NCBI RefSeq assembly: GCF_000215745.1
Contig: NC_015663.1
Coordinates: 4,154,001 to 4,218,000, forward strand
Length of the DNA stretch: 64,000 nt
Source of the DNA: Klebsiella aerogenes KCTC 2190
Lineage (GTDB): Bacteria > Pseudomonadota > Gammaproteobacteria > Enterobacterales > Enterobacteriaceae
Reading direction: 5' to 3'
Shown here in pieces: positions 56,201-64,000 of the stretch. Below the pieces are notes generated by a model. The model saw only the letters and a list, made by a program, of their open reading frames with translations, was not told the DNA's origin and made no database searches. A program made the translations under genes and the position numbers. Position 1 is the first letter of the stretch. The number at the start of each line of letters is the position of its first letter.

Positions 56201-56227
56201 AAAGCAAAGCCCCGTTTATCACGGGGC
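56201..56227 (-). terminator. Rho-independent terminator of cigR
   Basis: On the minus strand GCCCCGT-GATAA-ACGGGGC forms a 7-bp stem (56209-56227), followed by TTTGCTTTTCT. It lies 7 bp after the cigR stop and separates cigR from the mgtB promoter. Confidence 0.85.
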
Positions 56228-56234
56228 CTCTATG

Positions 56235-56735
56235 TTAATCAAAGACGCTATTAATGATCGCGGTGACCACGGCGGTACTGAGCGCAATCAGAACCAGATC
56301 GTCACCCACCACCCGCCACTCATAGCCAGGATAATAAGGTAATTGATTGAGCATCGAGGCAGGCACCGTTTTTTTGGCAATGCCCGGAGGTAATGGTTTT
56401 CCACGCGCGAGATTTTTCGCAATCCCCGGAGGCAGCGCTTTATAGCCGGTCAAGCCGTAGTTCACCGCTAGCGCGCGAGCGGTGGTATAGCTGATATCCC
56501 TATCGACGTGATCCGGTTTGCCGTAATTCTTACGCTGGCCCTTGCCGCCGCCGTTATCGCTTTGGCTGGCGCTATGACCATGATTACCTTTATCGCCATG
56601 ATAGATGTTTTTACCGCTATTGCCATGTTCACCATTGCCATTACCGTTCCCGGGATTAGCAAGCGCCGGTGCCGCGGCCATCGTTACCGACATCACCATT
56701 GCCAACGCCGTTTTTATTGCCTGACGCTTTAACAT
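56235..56735 (-). CDS. cigR: CigR-family exported protein with RcnB-like C-terminus
   Basis: The product has 166 residues from the ATG at 56735 (GGGAAAAG upstream); in-frame starts 5' of it lack good sites. A signal peptide (ALAMVMSVTMAAAPALA) precedes a Gly/Asn/His-rich region (NPGNGNGNGEHGNSGKN) and a duplicated motif LPPGIAKNLARGKPLPPGIAKK. The end, YYPGYEWRVVGDDLVLIAL, resembles RcnB-type domains. In Salmonella SPI-3 cigR is next to mgtB and encodes an anti-virulence protein binding the effector MavR-type partners; function in this organism is not known. Same strand as mgtB but separated by its own terminator. Confidence 0.85.
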   Translation of the reverse strand: MLKRQAIKTALAMVMSVTMAAAPALANPGNGNGNGEHGNSGKNIYHGDKGNHGHSASQSDNGGGKGQRKNYGKPDHVDRDISYTTARALAVNYGLTGYKALPPGIAKNLARGKPLPPGIAKKTVPASMLNQLPYYPGYEWRVVGDDLVLIALSTAVVTAIINSVFD

Positions 56736-57007
56736 ATTCTTTTCCCTGGTAGACATAGATACACACTGCAAATGTAGGTGATTTTCACCGAAGTCACCAT
56801 TTCTCTTAGTCTGATTGATCGCTGCTGGTCGTTTACTTCAATTCTGCCGTCTGCGCCGACAAAAAAACAGCATATTTATCATCCATCAGCGTATTAAACA
56901 TGATTTCCAACTGTTAAATCGCCACACCGCTCACAATTAAAAATTTAAAACCATTAACAACCAATTAACATTAGCAGGCAAACATTTCTCCTGAGGAAAA
57001 TAATAAT

Positions 57008-58414
57008 ATGTCTACTACCCAGGTTCTCGGCGACGCCTCCTTTAGCCCGCCAGGACAACATCCCGATAGCTTAACCGCGCGTATCGACGCTCTGCCCTCC
57101 TCCCCCGGTCTTTGGTCCTTTATCACCCTACTGGCATTAGGCGGCTTTTTCGAACTCTACGACCTGTTCCAGACCGGTTATATCAGCACCGGCCTGCTCG
57201 CCGAGGGTATTTTCCATACCGGGAAAGATGGGGTATTTGGTATTGCCGATCAGGCAGCCTTCGCTTCCTCGACCTTTATGGGGCTGTTTATCGGCGCCAG
57301 TTTGCTCGCGCCGCTGGCGGACAGACTTGGACGCCGCCTGACCTTTATGTTCGCGCTGGCGTGGTATGGCATCTTTTCGCTGATTATGGCGCTGCAAAAT
57401 AGCGCTGAAGGGGTTATTTTCTTTCGTTTCCTGGTGGGGATCGGCCTGGGAATTGAACTGGTGACTATCGATACTTATCTCAGTGAATGGATGCCGACGC
57501 ACTTACGTAATAAAGCCTTCGCTTACGCCTTCTTTATTCAGTTTCTCTCGGTACCGACGGTGGCGCTGATGTCCTGGCTACTGGTGCCAATGACCATTCT
57601 CGGCCTGAGCGGCTGGCGTTGGGTGATTATTCTCGGCGCACTGTGTTCACTGGTCATTTGGGTTATCCGCAAAAAACTGCCGGAATCCGCCCGCTGGCTG
57701 GAAAGCAAAGGTCGCCACGATGACGCGCACCGGGTTATGGGTGAAATGGAACAACGCTGCGGTTTATCGCCTTCCCGGCGCCATGCCAGTCAGGCGGTAG
57801 CGGTGCCGCAACGCAGCAATTTTAAAGAGATTTGGGCGCCGCAGTACCGTCAACGCACCCTCATGTTAATGGTGATGAACTTTTTCCAGGCCATCGGCTT
57901 CTTTGGTTTCGGTAACTGGCTGCCCGCGCTGCTCTCCGGCCAGGGCGCCAGTATTACCCATAGCCTGCTGTACGCTTTTTTTATCACCCTTGCCTACCCG
58001 CTTGGCTGCCTGTTCTGTACTCGCTTTGTCCATCGTTTTGAAAACAAATGGCAAATTGTTCTGTCAGCGCTGATGACGGTGATCTTCGGCACACTGTTCG
58101 CTTTACAAAATAGTCCGGTACTGCTGGTTATCTGCGGCTTTATGATCACCTGGTCCAATGCCTGGCTCACCATCAGCTATCACGCCTATCAGGCGGAGGT
58201 GTTCCCTACCCACATCCGCGCCCGGGCGGTGGGCTTCTGTTACTCCTTTAGCCGTCTGTCCACCGCGGTTACCAGCATTATGATTGGCGTGATCCTGCAA
58301 TATGCCGGAACGCCGGGCGTGATTAGCTTTATCGTCGCCAGTATGCTGATGGTCATGCTGTCGGTAGGCATATTTGGGCCAAGAACCCGGGGTATTCGTC
58401 TGGAGAATATTTAA
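57008..58414 (+). CDS. MFS transporter, sugar/organic-acid porter type
   Basis: The product has 468 residues with about twelve membrane spans. MFS signatures are LADRLGRRLTFMFALAWYGI (loop 2-3), FLVGIGLGIELVTIDTYLSE (span 4-5 region), and RKKLPESARWLESKGRHDDA (central PESxRWL motif). CTGAGGAAAATAATAAT precedes the ATG. The substrate is not known. Its stop overlaps the stop of the convergent MFS gene by 3 bp, and no terminator lies between them. Confidence 0.9.
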   Translation: MSTTQVLGDASFSPPGQHPDSLTARIDALPSSPGLWSFITLLALGGFFELYDLFQTGYISTGLLAEGIFHTGKDGVFGIADQAAFASSTFMGLFIGASLLAPLADRLGRRLTFMFALAWYGIFSLIMALQNSAEGVIFFRFLVGIGLGIELVTIDTYLSEWMPTHLRNKAFAYAFFIQFLSVPTVALMSWLLVPMTILGLSGWRWVIILGALCSLVIWVIRKKLPESARWLESKGRHDDAHRVMGEMEQRCGLSPSRRHASQAVAVPQRSNFKEIWAPQYRQRTLMLMVMNFFQAIGFFGFGNWLPALLSGQGASITHSLLYAFFITLAYPLGCLFCTRFVHRFENKWQIVLSALMTVIFGTLFALQNSPVLLVICGFMITWSNAWLTISYHAYQAEVFPTHIRARAVGFCYSFSRLSTAVTSIMIGVILQYAGTPGVISFIVASMLMVMLSVGIFGPRTRGIRLENI

Positions 58415-59601
58415 AGCTCACCAACGCCGCCGGTTGCCCGTTCGGCGGCGTTGCGTACGAGTATTTTTTCTTGATAGCGCAGTAAACATGGCAGCAGCAA
58501 GGCGCTAGCGCCGCTAAATGCAATCAACCCCGTAGACGCCTGCTGACTCATCTCGCCGTCGGCCAGCCACAGTGAGCAGAGCATAAAAGCGAGTGCCGTA
58601 CTGAATGACATGACACCGCCTTGCAGAGTGGTAAATCCCGCGCGCCAGTTATCGTCCGGGAAACGAATCGCCACCGCCGAGGAGGCAACCAGCCGGCTAT
58701 AAGATGCCCCAAGGAAGGTAATCATAAACAACCAACTCGCGCCGTCCAGCCACAGCACCATCAGCAAACTGATGATAAAAACTGCGGTTGCCGCCAGGCT
58801 CAGCCGATAGCCGCCAAAGCGTTGACACAGGCTGCCGCTCAACTTTGTCGCCGCGAATCCCGCCATACCGCCGAGAAAGAATAACCACGGTAGCGCCTCG
58901 CTGCTTGCCCGCATATTGCCCAGCAGCAAAGGCACCAGGATCGGCAGTAATAGCATCGGGCTAAACTGGGTTAACGCATTGCCGCTGGCAAATAACAGCA
59001 TCGTTGGCGTGATGCGTATCTTTGTACCAGAGCCAGCGCCGCCGGAAGCCTTCGGCAGGCCAACATAGATCATGATGAGCGCCAGCAGGCAGAGAACGCC
59101 AATCAATGCCGGCGCCGTCTGCCAGCCGAAACGTTCGCAGAGAAACAACATGCCGGGCATGCCGATAATACTGACCAGCGAAAAGGCAGAGATGACCGTT
59201 GCCAACAATCGCGCGCGGTGTTCCTGGTCCGCCGCGTTGATCAGTAAACTGCTGGCCACCCCCATCGTCATTCCGCCGAGGAGCCCGGCCAAAAAACGCA
59301 GTATCAGCAACAATATAAAGTGCTGGGTAGCCAGAACCATCAGCGTTAATGCTCCCAGTAAGGCCATATTAACCAGTAGAAACTTACGCGGATTTAGCTT
59401 TCCCACCAGGCGCCACGCGCCGATTCCAGAAATGACCGACGCAAGCGTATAAATACCGCTGACATAACCTGCCCAGCTCACCGGCACCTGAAAAGTTGGC
59501 GCCATGTAGACAAATAGCGGATTAAAAATCATATATTCGAGCGCGTTGGTAAATTGGATAAAAGCGATGATCGCGCCCATTCGCCGTAGATTTATGGTCA
59601 T
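58411..59601 (-). CDS. MFS transporter, DHA1-like
   Basis: The product has 396 residues from the ATG at 59601 (GAGGAAGTGTA upstream); the frame is open 43 codons further but that part is not protein-like. About twelve spans are seen, with the stretches FAGLLGGMTMGVASSLLINA-like FLAGLLGGMTMGVASSLLI and ASYSRLVASSAVAIRFPDDN. An 11-bp inverted repeat (CAACGCCGCCG / CGGCGGCGTTG) lies inside its last codons at about 58422-58455. It is divergent from a LysR regulator that probably controls it. Substrate unknown. Confidence 0.88.
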   Translation of the reverse strand: MTINLRRMGAIIAFIQFTNALEYMIFNPLFVYMAPTFQVPVSWAGYVSGIYTLASVISGIGAWRLVGKLNPRKFLLVNMALLGALTLMVLATQHFILLLILRFLAGLLGGMTMGVASSLLINAADQEHRARLLATVISAFSLVSIIGMPGMLFLCERFGWQTAPALIGVLCLLALIMIYVGLPKASGGAGSGTKIRITPTMLLFASGNALTQFSPMLLLPILVPLLLGNMRASSEALPWLFFLGGMAGFAATKLSGSLCQRFGGYRLSLAATAVFIISLLMVLWLDGASWLFMITFLGASYSRLVASSAVAIRFPDDNWRAGFTTLQGGVMSFSTALAFMLCSLWLADGEMSQQASTGLIAFSGASALLLPCLLRYQEKILVRNAAERATGGVGEL

Positions 59602-59705
59602 TACACTTCCTCTCATCAGGGGGAGCGTCAGTTTATCGGCTAGTAAAAAAACGCATAAGTCGGTAAAAATGGGCGGGTTAATTATCAAAAATGGGATAAT
59701 CAGCG

Positions 59706-60608
59706 GTGAGTAAACTGGATTTGAATGCACTACGCGTGTTTGTGAATGTCGTGGAAAACGGCAGCTTCAGCGGGGCGGCGCGGGCATTACGTATGCCTTC
59801 GTCAAATGTCAGTCGCCAGATTTCTCAACTGGAAGAAAAACTGCAATTGCGCCTTATCCAGCGCAGCACCAGACACATGCATCTCACCGATGCCGGGCAG
59901 GCTTTTTTTAATAGTATGCGCCCCCTGCTTGATCAGCTCGCGGCAACCGAAGCGGCCTTAACTCAACAGCAGGCCGATCCTGAGGGGCTGTTGCGCTTAT
60001 GTCTTCCCAACGAGATTGGACCGACGCTTTTTGGCCCCATGCTGGCGCAGTTCGCCATGCGTTATCCCAAAATCGAAGTAAGCTGTGTGGTCAGCCTTGC
60101 CGGAGCCGACGCGCTTAAAGAAGATATCGACATTGCCGTCGCCATCGTCCGAGGCAAAATGGAGGATGCCAGCTATATCGCCATGCCGTTGGCGACATTT
60201 CCCTGTTGTGTTGTCGCGGCGCCTTCGCTGCTGGAAAAATGCGGACAGCCAGTACGTTGCGAGCAGCTTGCCTCACTTCCCTGCATCACCACCGTCAGCG
60301 CGCTGAAGGGGCAAGCCTGGCAATTTATCACCGCACGAAACGCGTTTAAAAAAGTGAATGTCCAGGCTCATTTTCGGGTGAATAGCGGAGAGATCGCCCT
60401 TCATGCCGCCGTCGCCGGCGTAGGTTTCGCCATCCTCGCTGAACAGGCTTGCCGCCCGTTTATCGCCTCAGGTCAGTTAAAGGTGGTTGAACTGGAGCTA
60501 CCGCCGGCACCGCTACATTTAGTGGCGCTGTATCGCGAACGCCACTTTTTACCTGCCCGCTCTCGCGTCTGGCTCGATTTCATGCAGCAGCATTTGGCCG
60601 CCAATTAA
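59706..60608 (+). CDS. LysR-family transcriptional regulator
   Basis: The product has 300 residues from a GTG start. Its helix-turn-helix is VENGSFSGAARALRMPSSNV with SRQISQLEEKLQLRLIQRST. The effector domain contains LLRLCLPNEIGPTLFGPMLA and HAAVAGVGFAILAEQACRPF. It lies 105 bp from, and divergent to, the MFS gene. Its last four bases overlap the end of the convergent LysR gene. Confidence 0.92.
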   Translation: MSKLDLNALRVFVNVVENGSFSGAARALRMPSSNVSRQISQLEEKLQLRLIQRSTRHMHLTDAGQAFFNSMRPLLDQLAATEAALTQQQADPEGLLRLCLPNEIGPTLFGPMLAQFAMRYPKIEVSCVVSLAGADALKEDIDIAVAIVRGKMEDASYIAMPLATFPCCVVAAPSLLEKCGQPVRCEQLASLPCITTVSALKGQAWQFITARNAFKKVNVQAHFRVNSGEIALHAAVAGVGFAILAEQACRPFIASGQLKVVELELPPAPLHLVALYRERHFLPARSRVWLDFMQQHLAAN

Positions 60609-61501
60609 ATTTGCGGCGCTTCGCCAAAAATCATCTGCGCATCGGCGAAACATTTTTCCGCCAACGACGACACCGGCTCCTGGTTGCGCATGATAAGCGC
60701 AAGCGTGGAATCAACCTCGGTTTCCCCGATAGGCATAATCGCCAGATTGTCGCTCAGCGCTTCCAGGCCGTTATTGAGCGGCATGATGGCGCAACAGATC
60801 CCGGCCTGTACCGCCTGGATTATCTGAAATGTCGAATCGCTTTCAAAGACGTATTTCGGCGTTAACCCTTTGGCTTTAAAGCTCATTTCAATCGATTCAC
60901 GATAATACATTCCCTTGGTAAGGAAACCGAGCGGCAGCCCCGCTAATGTCTCCCACTCGGGTATGCCTGCGTCAAACTGGAAATGGCGACTGTCGTGCAG
61001 CAGGCCCATTCGCGTTTTCGGCAGCCAGGTGACGTTAAATAATGCGCTATCGACGTGGTGCAAATAGCAGATGCCTAGATCGAGCTGGTTACGGCTGACG
61101 CCGTCAATAATTTGCTCAGAGGTCATCGACAGCAGACTGAACTGCAGTTCTGGGTATTTTTCCGCCAGCGGTTTGATCAGCTGCATCGGGTTCAGGCTGG
61201 CTAACGGCACCATGCCTACGCGTAACTGGCCCACCATCTGGCCGCGACAAATCGCCGCTTCAGCCGCCAGGCCATCGTGCGCCGCCAGCAGCGCCCGCGC
61301 CCAGGCGAGGATGCGTTCCCCTTCCGGGGTGAAGCCTTCAAAGCGTTGGCCGCGCTGAATCAGCGTGAGATTAAGTTCGTCTTCCAGGTTGCGAATGCGC
61401 ATTGAAAGCGTCGGTTGAGTGATATGGCAGGCCGCCGCGGCCTGGCCGAAATGGCGCGTCTGATCGAGCGCGATCAGATATTTCAGCTGTTTAATGTCCA
61501 T
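60605..61501 (-). CDS. LysR-family transcriptional regulator next to ydeP
   Basis: The product has 298 residues. The start MDIKQLKYLIALDQTRHFGQ with AAAACHITQPTLSMRIRNLE is a classic LysR helix-turn-helix of the OxyR/CbbR-like type. The effector domain includes LRVGMVPLASLNPMQLIKPL and QAVQAGICCAIMPLNNGLEA; a Cys pair in GICCAIM is notable but redox sensing is not shown. GGAAGTTAAG precedes the ATG. It follows the ydeP gene in the same direction with a 161-bp gap and may regulate it. Confidence 0.92.
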   Translation of the reverse strand: MDIKQLKYLIALDQTRHFGQAAAACHITQPTLSMRIRNLEDELNLTLIQRGQRFEGFTPEGERILAWARALLAAHDGLAAEAAICRGQMVGQLRVGMVPLASLNPMQLIKPLAEKYPELQFSLLSMTSEQIIDGVSRNQLDLGICYLHHVDSALFNVTWLPKTRMGLLHDSRHFQFDAGIPEWETLAGLPLGFLTKGMYYRESIEMSFKAKGLTPKYVFESDSTFQIIQAVQAGICCAIMPLNNGLEALSDNLAIMPIGETEVDSTLALIMRNQEPVSSLAEKCFADAQMIFGEAPQI

Positions 61502-61662
61502 CTTAACTTCCAGAATAGTGACGTCCGCGGGTCAGTGGTGGACGCGATGCAGAACACAGCTGCGATAAGATATGTTATTTAAATGTTACTTGCGGTAGGG
61601 GCTGATTTCAAGATGCCATTTGCCAGTGGCCCGATCGCAGGCCACTGGCAATATTCAGCAAA

Positions 61663-63963
61663 TTAACGCAGACCGGGGACGGCGCGCACCTCTTTCGAAC
61701 GCAGCGTCAGGCGGATAGGAACTGATTTGTACGACGGCGTGCCGCTCTCTTCATCGATGTAATCCAGCGGCACCAGAACGTTAGCTTCCGGGTAATAGGC
61801 GCCCACGGTGCCAGGCGCGATGCTGTAAGCAACCACGGTGATATCCTCAAGGCGCAGATCGCTATCCGGCAGCGCGGTAAAAATATCGACGCGGTCGCCA
61901 TGCTCCAGCCCCTGCTCGGCCATATCCTGCTCATTCATAAACAGCACATCGCGGCGGCCAAACACTCCGCGATAGCGATCGTCCATCGCGTAAATCGTGG
62001 TGTTGTACTGATCGTGACTGCGCAGCGTAACCAGGCGCATCACGTCGTCGCCGTCAACGCGGAAGTTCTCATGGACGCCTTTGAACACCGAGAACATCGC
62101 TTTGCCGGTCGGCGTCGGCCAGATCCGCTCGGTTGGCGGCAGCGGCATACGGAAACCGCCCGGATGACGAATACGTTCGTTATAATCCTCGAACCCGGGG
62201 ATAGTCTGCTCGATGAGATCGCGGATGCGGTCGTAATCAGCCACCAGCGATAACCAGTCGATCTTACTGTTCGGCAGCGTCGCCGCCGCCATCCCGGCGA
62301 CGATAGCCGGTTCCGAGCGCAGCCGGTCAGAGGCCGGTTTCAGTTTGCCGGATGAGGCGTGGACCATCGACATCGAGTCTTCCACGGTAATCGACTGGCG
62401 TCCGCTCTCCTGCATATCGAGTTCGGTACGGCCCAGACAAGGCAGAATAAAAGTCTCTTTCGCCACCAGCAGATGCGAACGATTCAGTTTGGTGCCGATG
62501 TGCACACTAAGATCCAGCCCGCGCATCGCCGGGAACGCCCGTTCATGATCCGGCATCGCCACCGCGAAATTACCGCCAAGACAGATCAGCGCTTTCGCGT
62601 CGCCGGCAACCATTGCCTGCAGCGCTTTCACCGCATCGTGACCATGTCCGCGTGGAGCGACAAAACCGAACACGCTTTCGAGGTTATTCAGAAACTCCGC
62701 ACTCGGTTTTTCGGTAATGCCGACGGTACGGTTGCCCTGCACGTTAGAGTGACCGCGCAGCGGGCAGATCCCAGCCCCCGGTTTGCCGATATTGCCGCGC
62801 ATCAGCAGAAGGTCCGCAATCAACCGGACGTTAGAGGTGCCTTTGTTATGCTGGGTGATCCCCATGCCATAGGTCACGATAGTGGCGTTGGATTTGGCGT
62901 AGGCAACGGCAACGCGCTGCAGATCGTCGCGGGTTAATCCGGACTCACGCTCAATTTCCGGCCAGTTGGTCTGACGTAAATCTTCGGCAAAAGCCTCGAA
63001 GCCGAGGGTGTGCTCGTTAATAAACGCCTGGTCCAGCACCTGGCCCTGGTTCGCTTCGATCTCCAGTAATGCTTTAGCGATCCCTTTCAGCGCCGCGGCA
63101 TCGCCGCCCGCTTTCACCTGGAAATAGGTTGAGGCGATATTCGTCGAGCTGTAGGTTGCCATTTCAATAACGTTCTGCGGGTCGGCAAAACGTTCCAGCG
63201 CCCTTTCACGCAGCGGGTTAAAGACGATAATCGGCACACCGCGGCGGGACAGTTCATGCAACGTGCCCATCATGCGCGGATGGTTGGTTCCGGGGTTGTG
63301 ACCGATGGAAATAACCAGTTCTGTTTTATCAAAGTCGTCCAAAGACACCGTGCCTTTGCCGATGCCGATCGATTGCGGCAGACCGACGCTGGTCGCCTCG
63401 TGGCACATATTGGAGCAGTCCGGGAAGTTATTGGTGCCGAACTCGCGGGCGTAAAGCTGGAACAGATATGCCGCTTCGTTAGAGGCGCGCCCGGAGGTAT
63501 AGAACTCAACTTCATCGGGCTGTATGCCCTGTAATACTTCGCCAATGCGGGCAAACGCGCTTTCCCAGGAGACCGGGCGCAGCGTGTCGCTCTCACGATC
63601 GTAAGACAAGGGATGGGTAATACGTCCGTAACCTTCCAGTTCAAAGTCGCTTTTCGCCAGCAGCGAGGTCACGGTATTGGCGGCGAGGAACTCTGGCGTC
63701 ACGCGTTTGCTGGTGGCTTCCCAGGTAACCGCCTTCGCGCCGTTCTCACAAAACTGGAAGGTTGATTTATGTTCTTTATCCGGCCAGGCGCAGCCGGGGC
63801 AGTCAAAACCGTCAGGCTGGTTGGTACGCAGCAGCGTGACCGGGGCGTCAAGCGCGTCCATTTGCGTACGCACGGCGATGGCGGTCGCTTTTAACGCCCC
63901 CCATCCACCCGCTGGGCCATCATAGGGATGAACACCGGGGACAGCGCGTTTTTTCTTATTCAT
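61663..63963 (-). CDS. ydeP: YdeP/FdhF-type molybdopterin oxidoreductase
   Basis: The product has 766 residues. Family stretches are DCPGCAWPDKEHKSTFQFCE (N-terminal cysteines near residues 55-72), FYTSGRASNEAAYLFQLYAR, ISIGHNPGTNHPRMMGTLHE, GNIGKPGAGICPLRGHSNVQ, and in the C-terminal dinucleotide-binding domain TLRSHDQYNTTIYAMDDRYR. E. coli YdeP is linked to acid resistance; its substrate is unknown. The gene is intact and starts 37 bp before the window's right edge, so its promoter is mostly outside. Confidence 0.93.
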   Translation of the reverse strand: MNKKKRAVPGVHPYDGPAGGWGALKATAIAVRTQMDALDAPVTLLRTNQPDGFDCPGCAWPDKEHKSTFQFCENGAKAVTWEATSKRVTPEFLAANTVTSLLAKSDFELEGYGRITHPLSYDRESDTLRPVSWESAFARIGEVLQGIQPDEVEFYTSGRASNEAAYLFQLYAREFGTNNFPDCSNMCHEATSVGLPQSIGIGKGTVSLDDFDKTELVISIGHNPGTNHPRMMGTLHELSRRGVPIIVFNPLRERALERFADPQNVIEMATYSSTNIASTYFQVKAGGDAAALKGIAKALLEIEANQGQVLDQAFINEHTLGFEAFAEDLRQTNWPEIERESGLTRDDLQRVAVAYAKSNATIVTYGMGITQHNKGTSNVRLIADLLLMRGNIGKPGAGICPLRGHSNVQGNRTVGITEKPSAEFLNNLESVFGFVAPRGHGHDAVKALQAMVAGDAKALICLGGNFAVAMPDHERAFPAMRGLDLSVHIGTKLNRSHLLVAKETFILPCLGRTELDMQESGRQSITVEDSMSMVHASSGKLKPASDRLRSEPAIVAGMAAATLPNSKIDWLSLVADYDRIRDLIEQTIPGFEDYNERIRHPGGFRMPLPPTERIWPTPTGKAMFSVFKGVHENFRVDGDDVMRLVTLRSHDQYNTTIYAMDDRYRGVFGRRDVLFMNEQDMAEQGLEHGDRVDIFTALPDSDLRLEDITVVAYSIAPGTVGAYYPEANVLVPLDYIDEESGTPSYKSVPIRLTLRSKEVRAVPGLR

Positions 63964-64000
63964 ATGAACTCCTGAATACTCTCTTCAGCTAACGGATGTT

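Overview
The window looks like chromosome of an enterobacterium close to Klebsiella/Raoultella. The grounds are GC-rich enterobacterial coding sequence, a complete pqqABCDEF operon preceded by an M19 dipeptidase, a dat-ddc 1,3-diaminopropane pair, a TPP-riboswitch tenA-thiZXY operon, an mgtB-cigR pair as in Salmonella SPI-3, and enterobacterial katG, digH and ydeP. The species call is inference from gene content. No rRNA, tRNA, insertion sequence or CRISPR array was seen.

Layout. (1) 1-14.5 kb: part of a type VI secretion (T6SS) locus, all on the minus strand, read as SH3-like lipoprotein, tssJ, tssK, tssL, tssM, tagF, tssA, tssB, tssC, hcp, a putative membrane-active effector, two paralogous membrane proteins (likely immunity) and an FHA protein cut by the left edge. 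tssE, tssF, tssG, clpV and vgrG are not in the window and may lie further left. The effector/immunity stretch is AT-rich compared with its flanks. (2) 14.5-15.1 kb: AT-rich intergenic region. (3) 15.1-20.2 kb: DUF2502 protein, DigH, a nitronate monooxygenase with divergent LysR regulator, and an ECF sigma factor with a small His-rich membrane protein. (4) 20.2-24.6 kb: four exported proteins in a row, three of them predicted outer-membrane barrels. (5) 24.8-28.1 kb: TPP riboswitch, tenA and the ThiZXY pyrimidine importer. (6) 28.4-31.3 kb: dat-ddc. (7) 31.3-35.8 kb: exported alpha/beta hydrolase, two-component system and a CcdA-TlpA (DipZ-like) membrane thiol-redox protein. (8) 36-44.6 kb: dipeptidase, pqqABCDEF and a PBP2 paralogue. 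(9) 44.8-52.7 kb: LysE exporter, a two-gene DUF606 transporter with LysR regulator, katG, a ZapE-like ATPase with TetR regulator, and a divergent arginase-family enzyme with a clear palindromic operator. (10) 52.8-56.7 kb: the MgtB Mg2+ P-type ATPase with a two-ORF leader upstream, MgtR and an MgtU-like peptide downstream, and CigR. (11) 57-64 kb: two convergent MFS transporters, two LysR regulators and the YdeP molybdopterin oxidoreductase.

How parts fit together. The T6SS genes encode the membrane complex (TssJLM), baseplate link (TssK), sheath (TssBC), cap (TssA), tube (Hcp) and post-translational control (TagF, TagH), with an effector cassette placed directly behind hcp. The thi operon imports and salvages thiamine pyrimidine under riboswitch control. 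pqqA-F makes the PQQ cofactor. The mgtB unit joins transport with small-peptide control of transporter stability, and a proline-containing leader ORF suggests translational attenuation. The least explained parts are the T6SS effector with its paralogous partners (one carrying an A8/T8 frameshift), the outer-membrane protein cluster, and the ECF sigma/His-rich protein pair.
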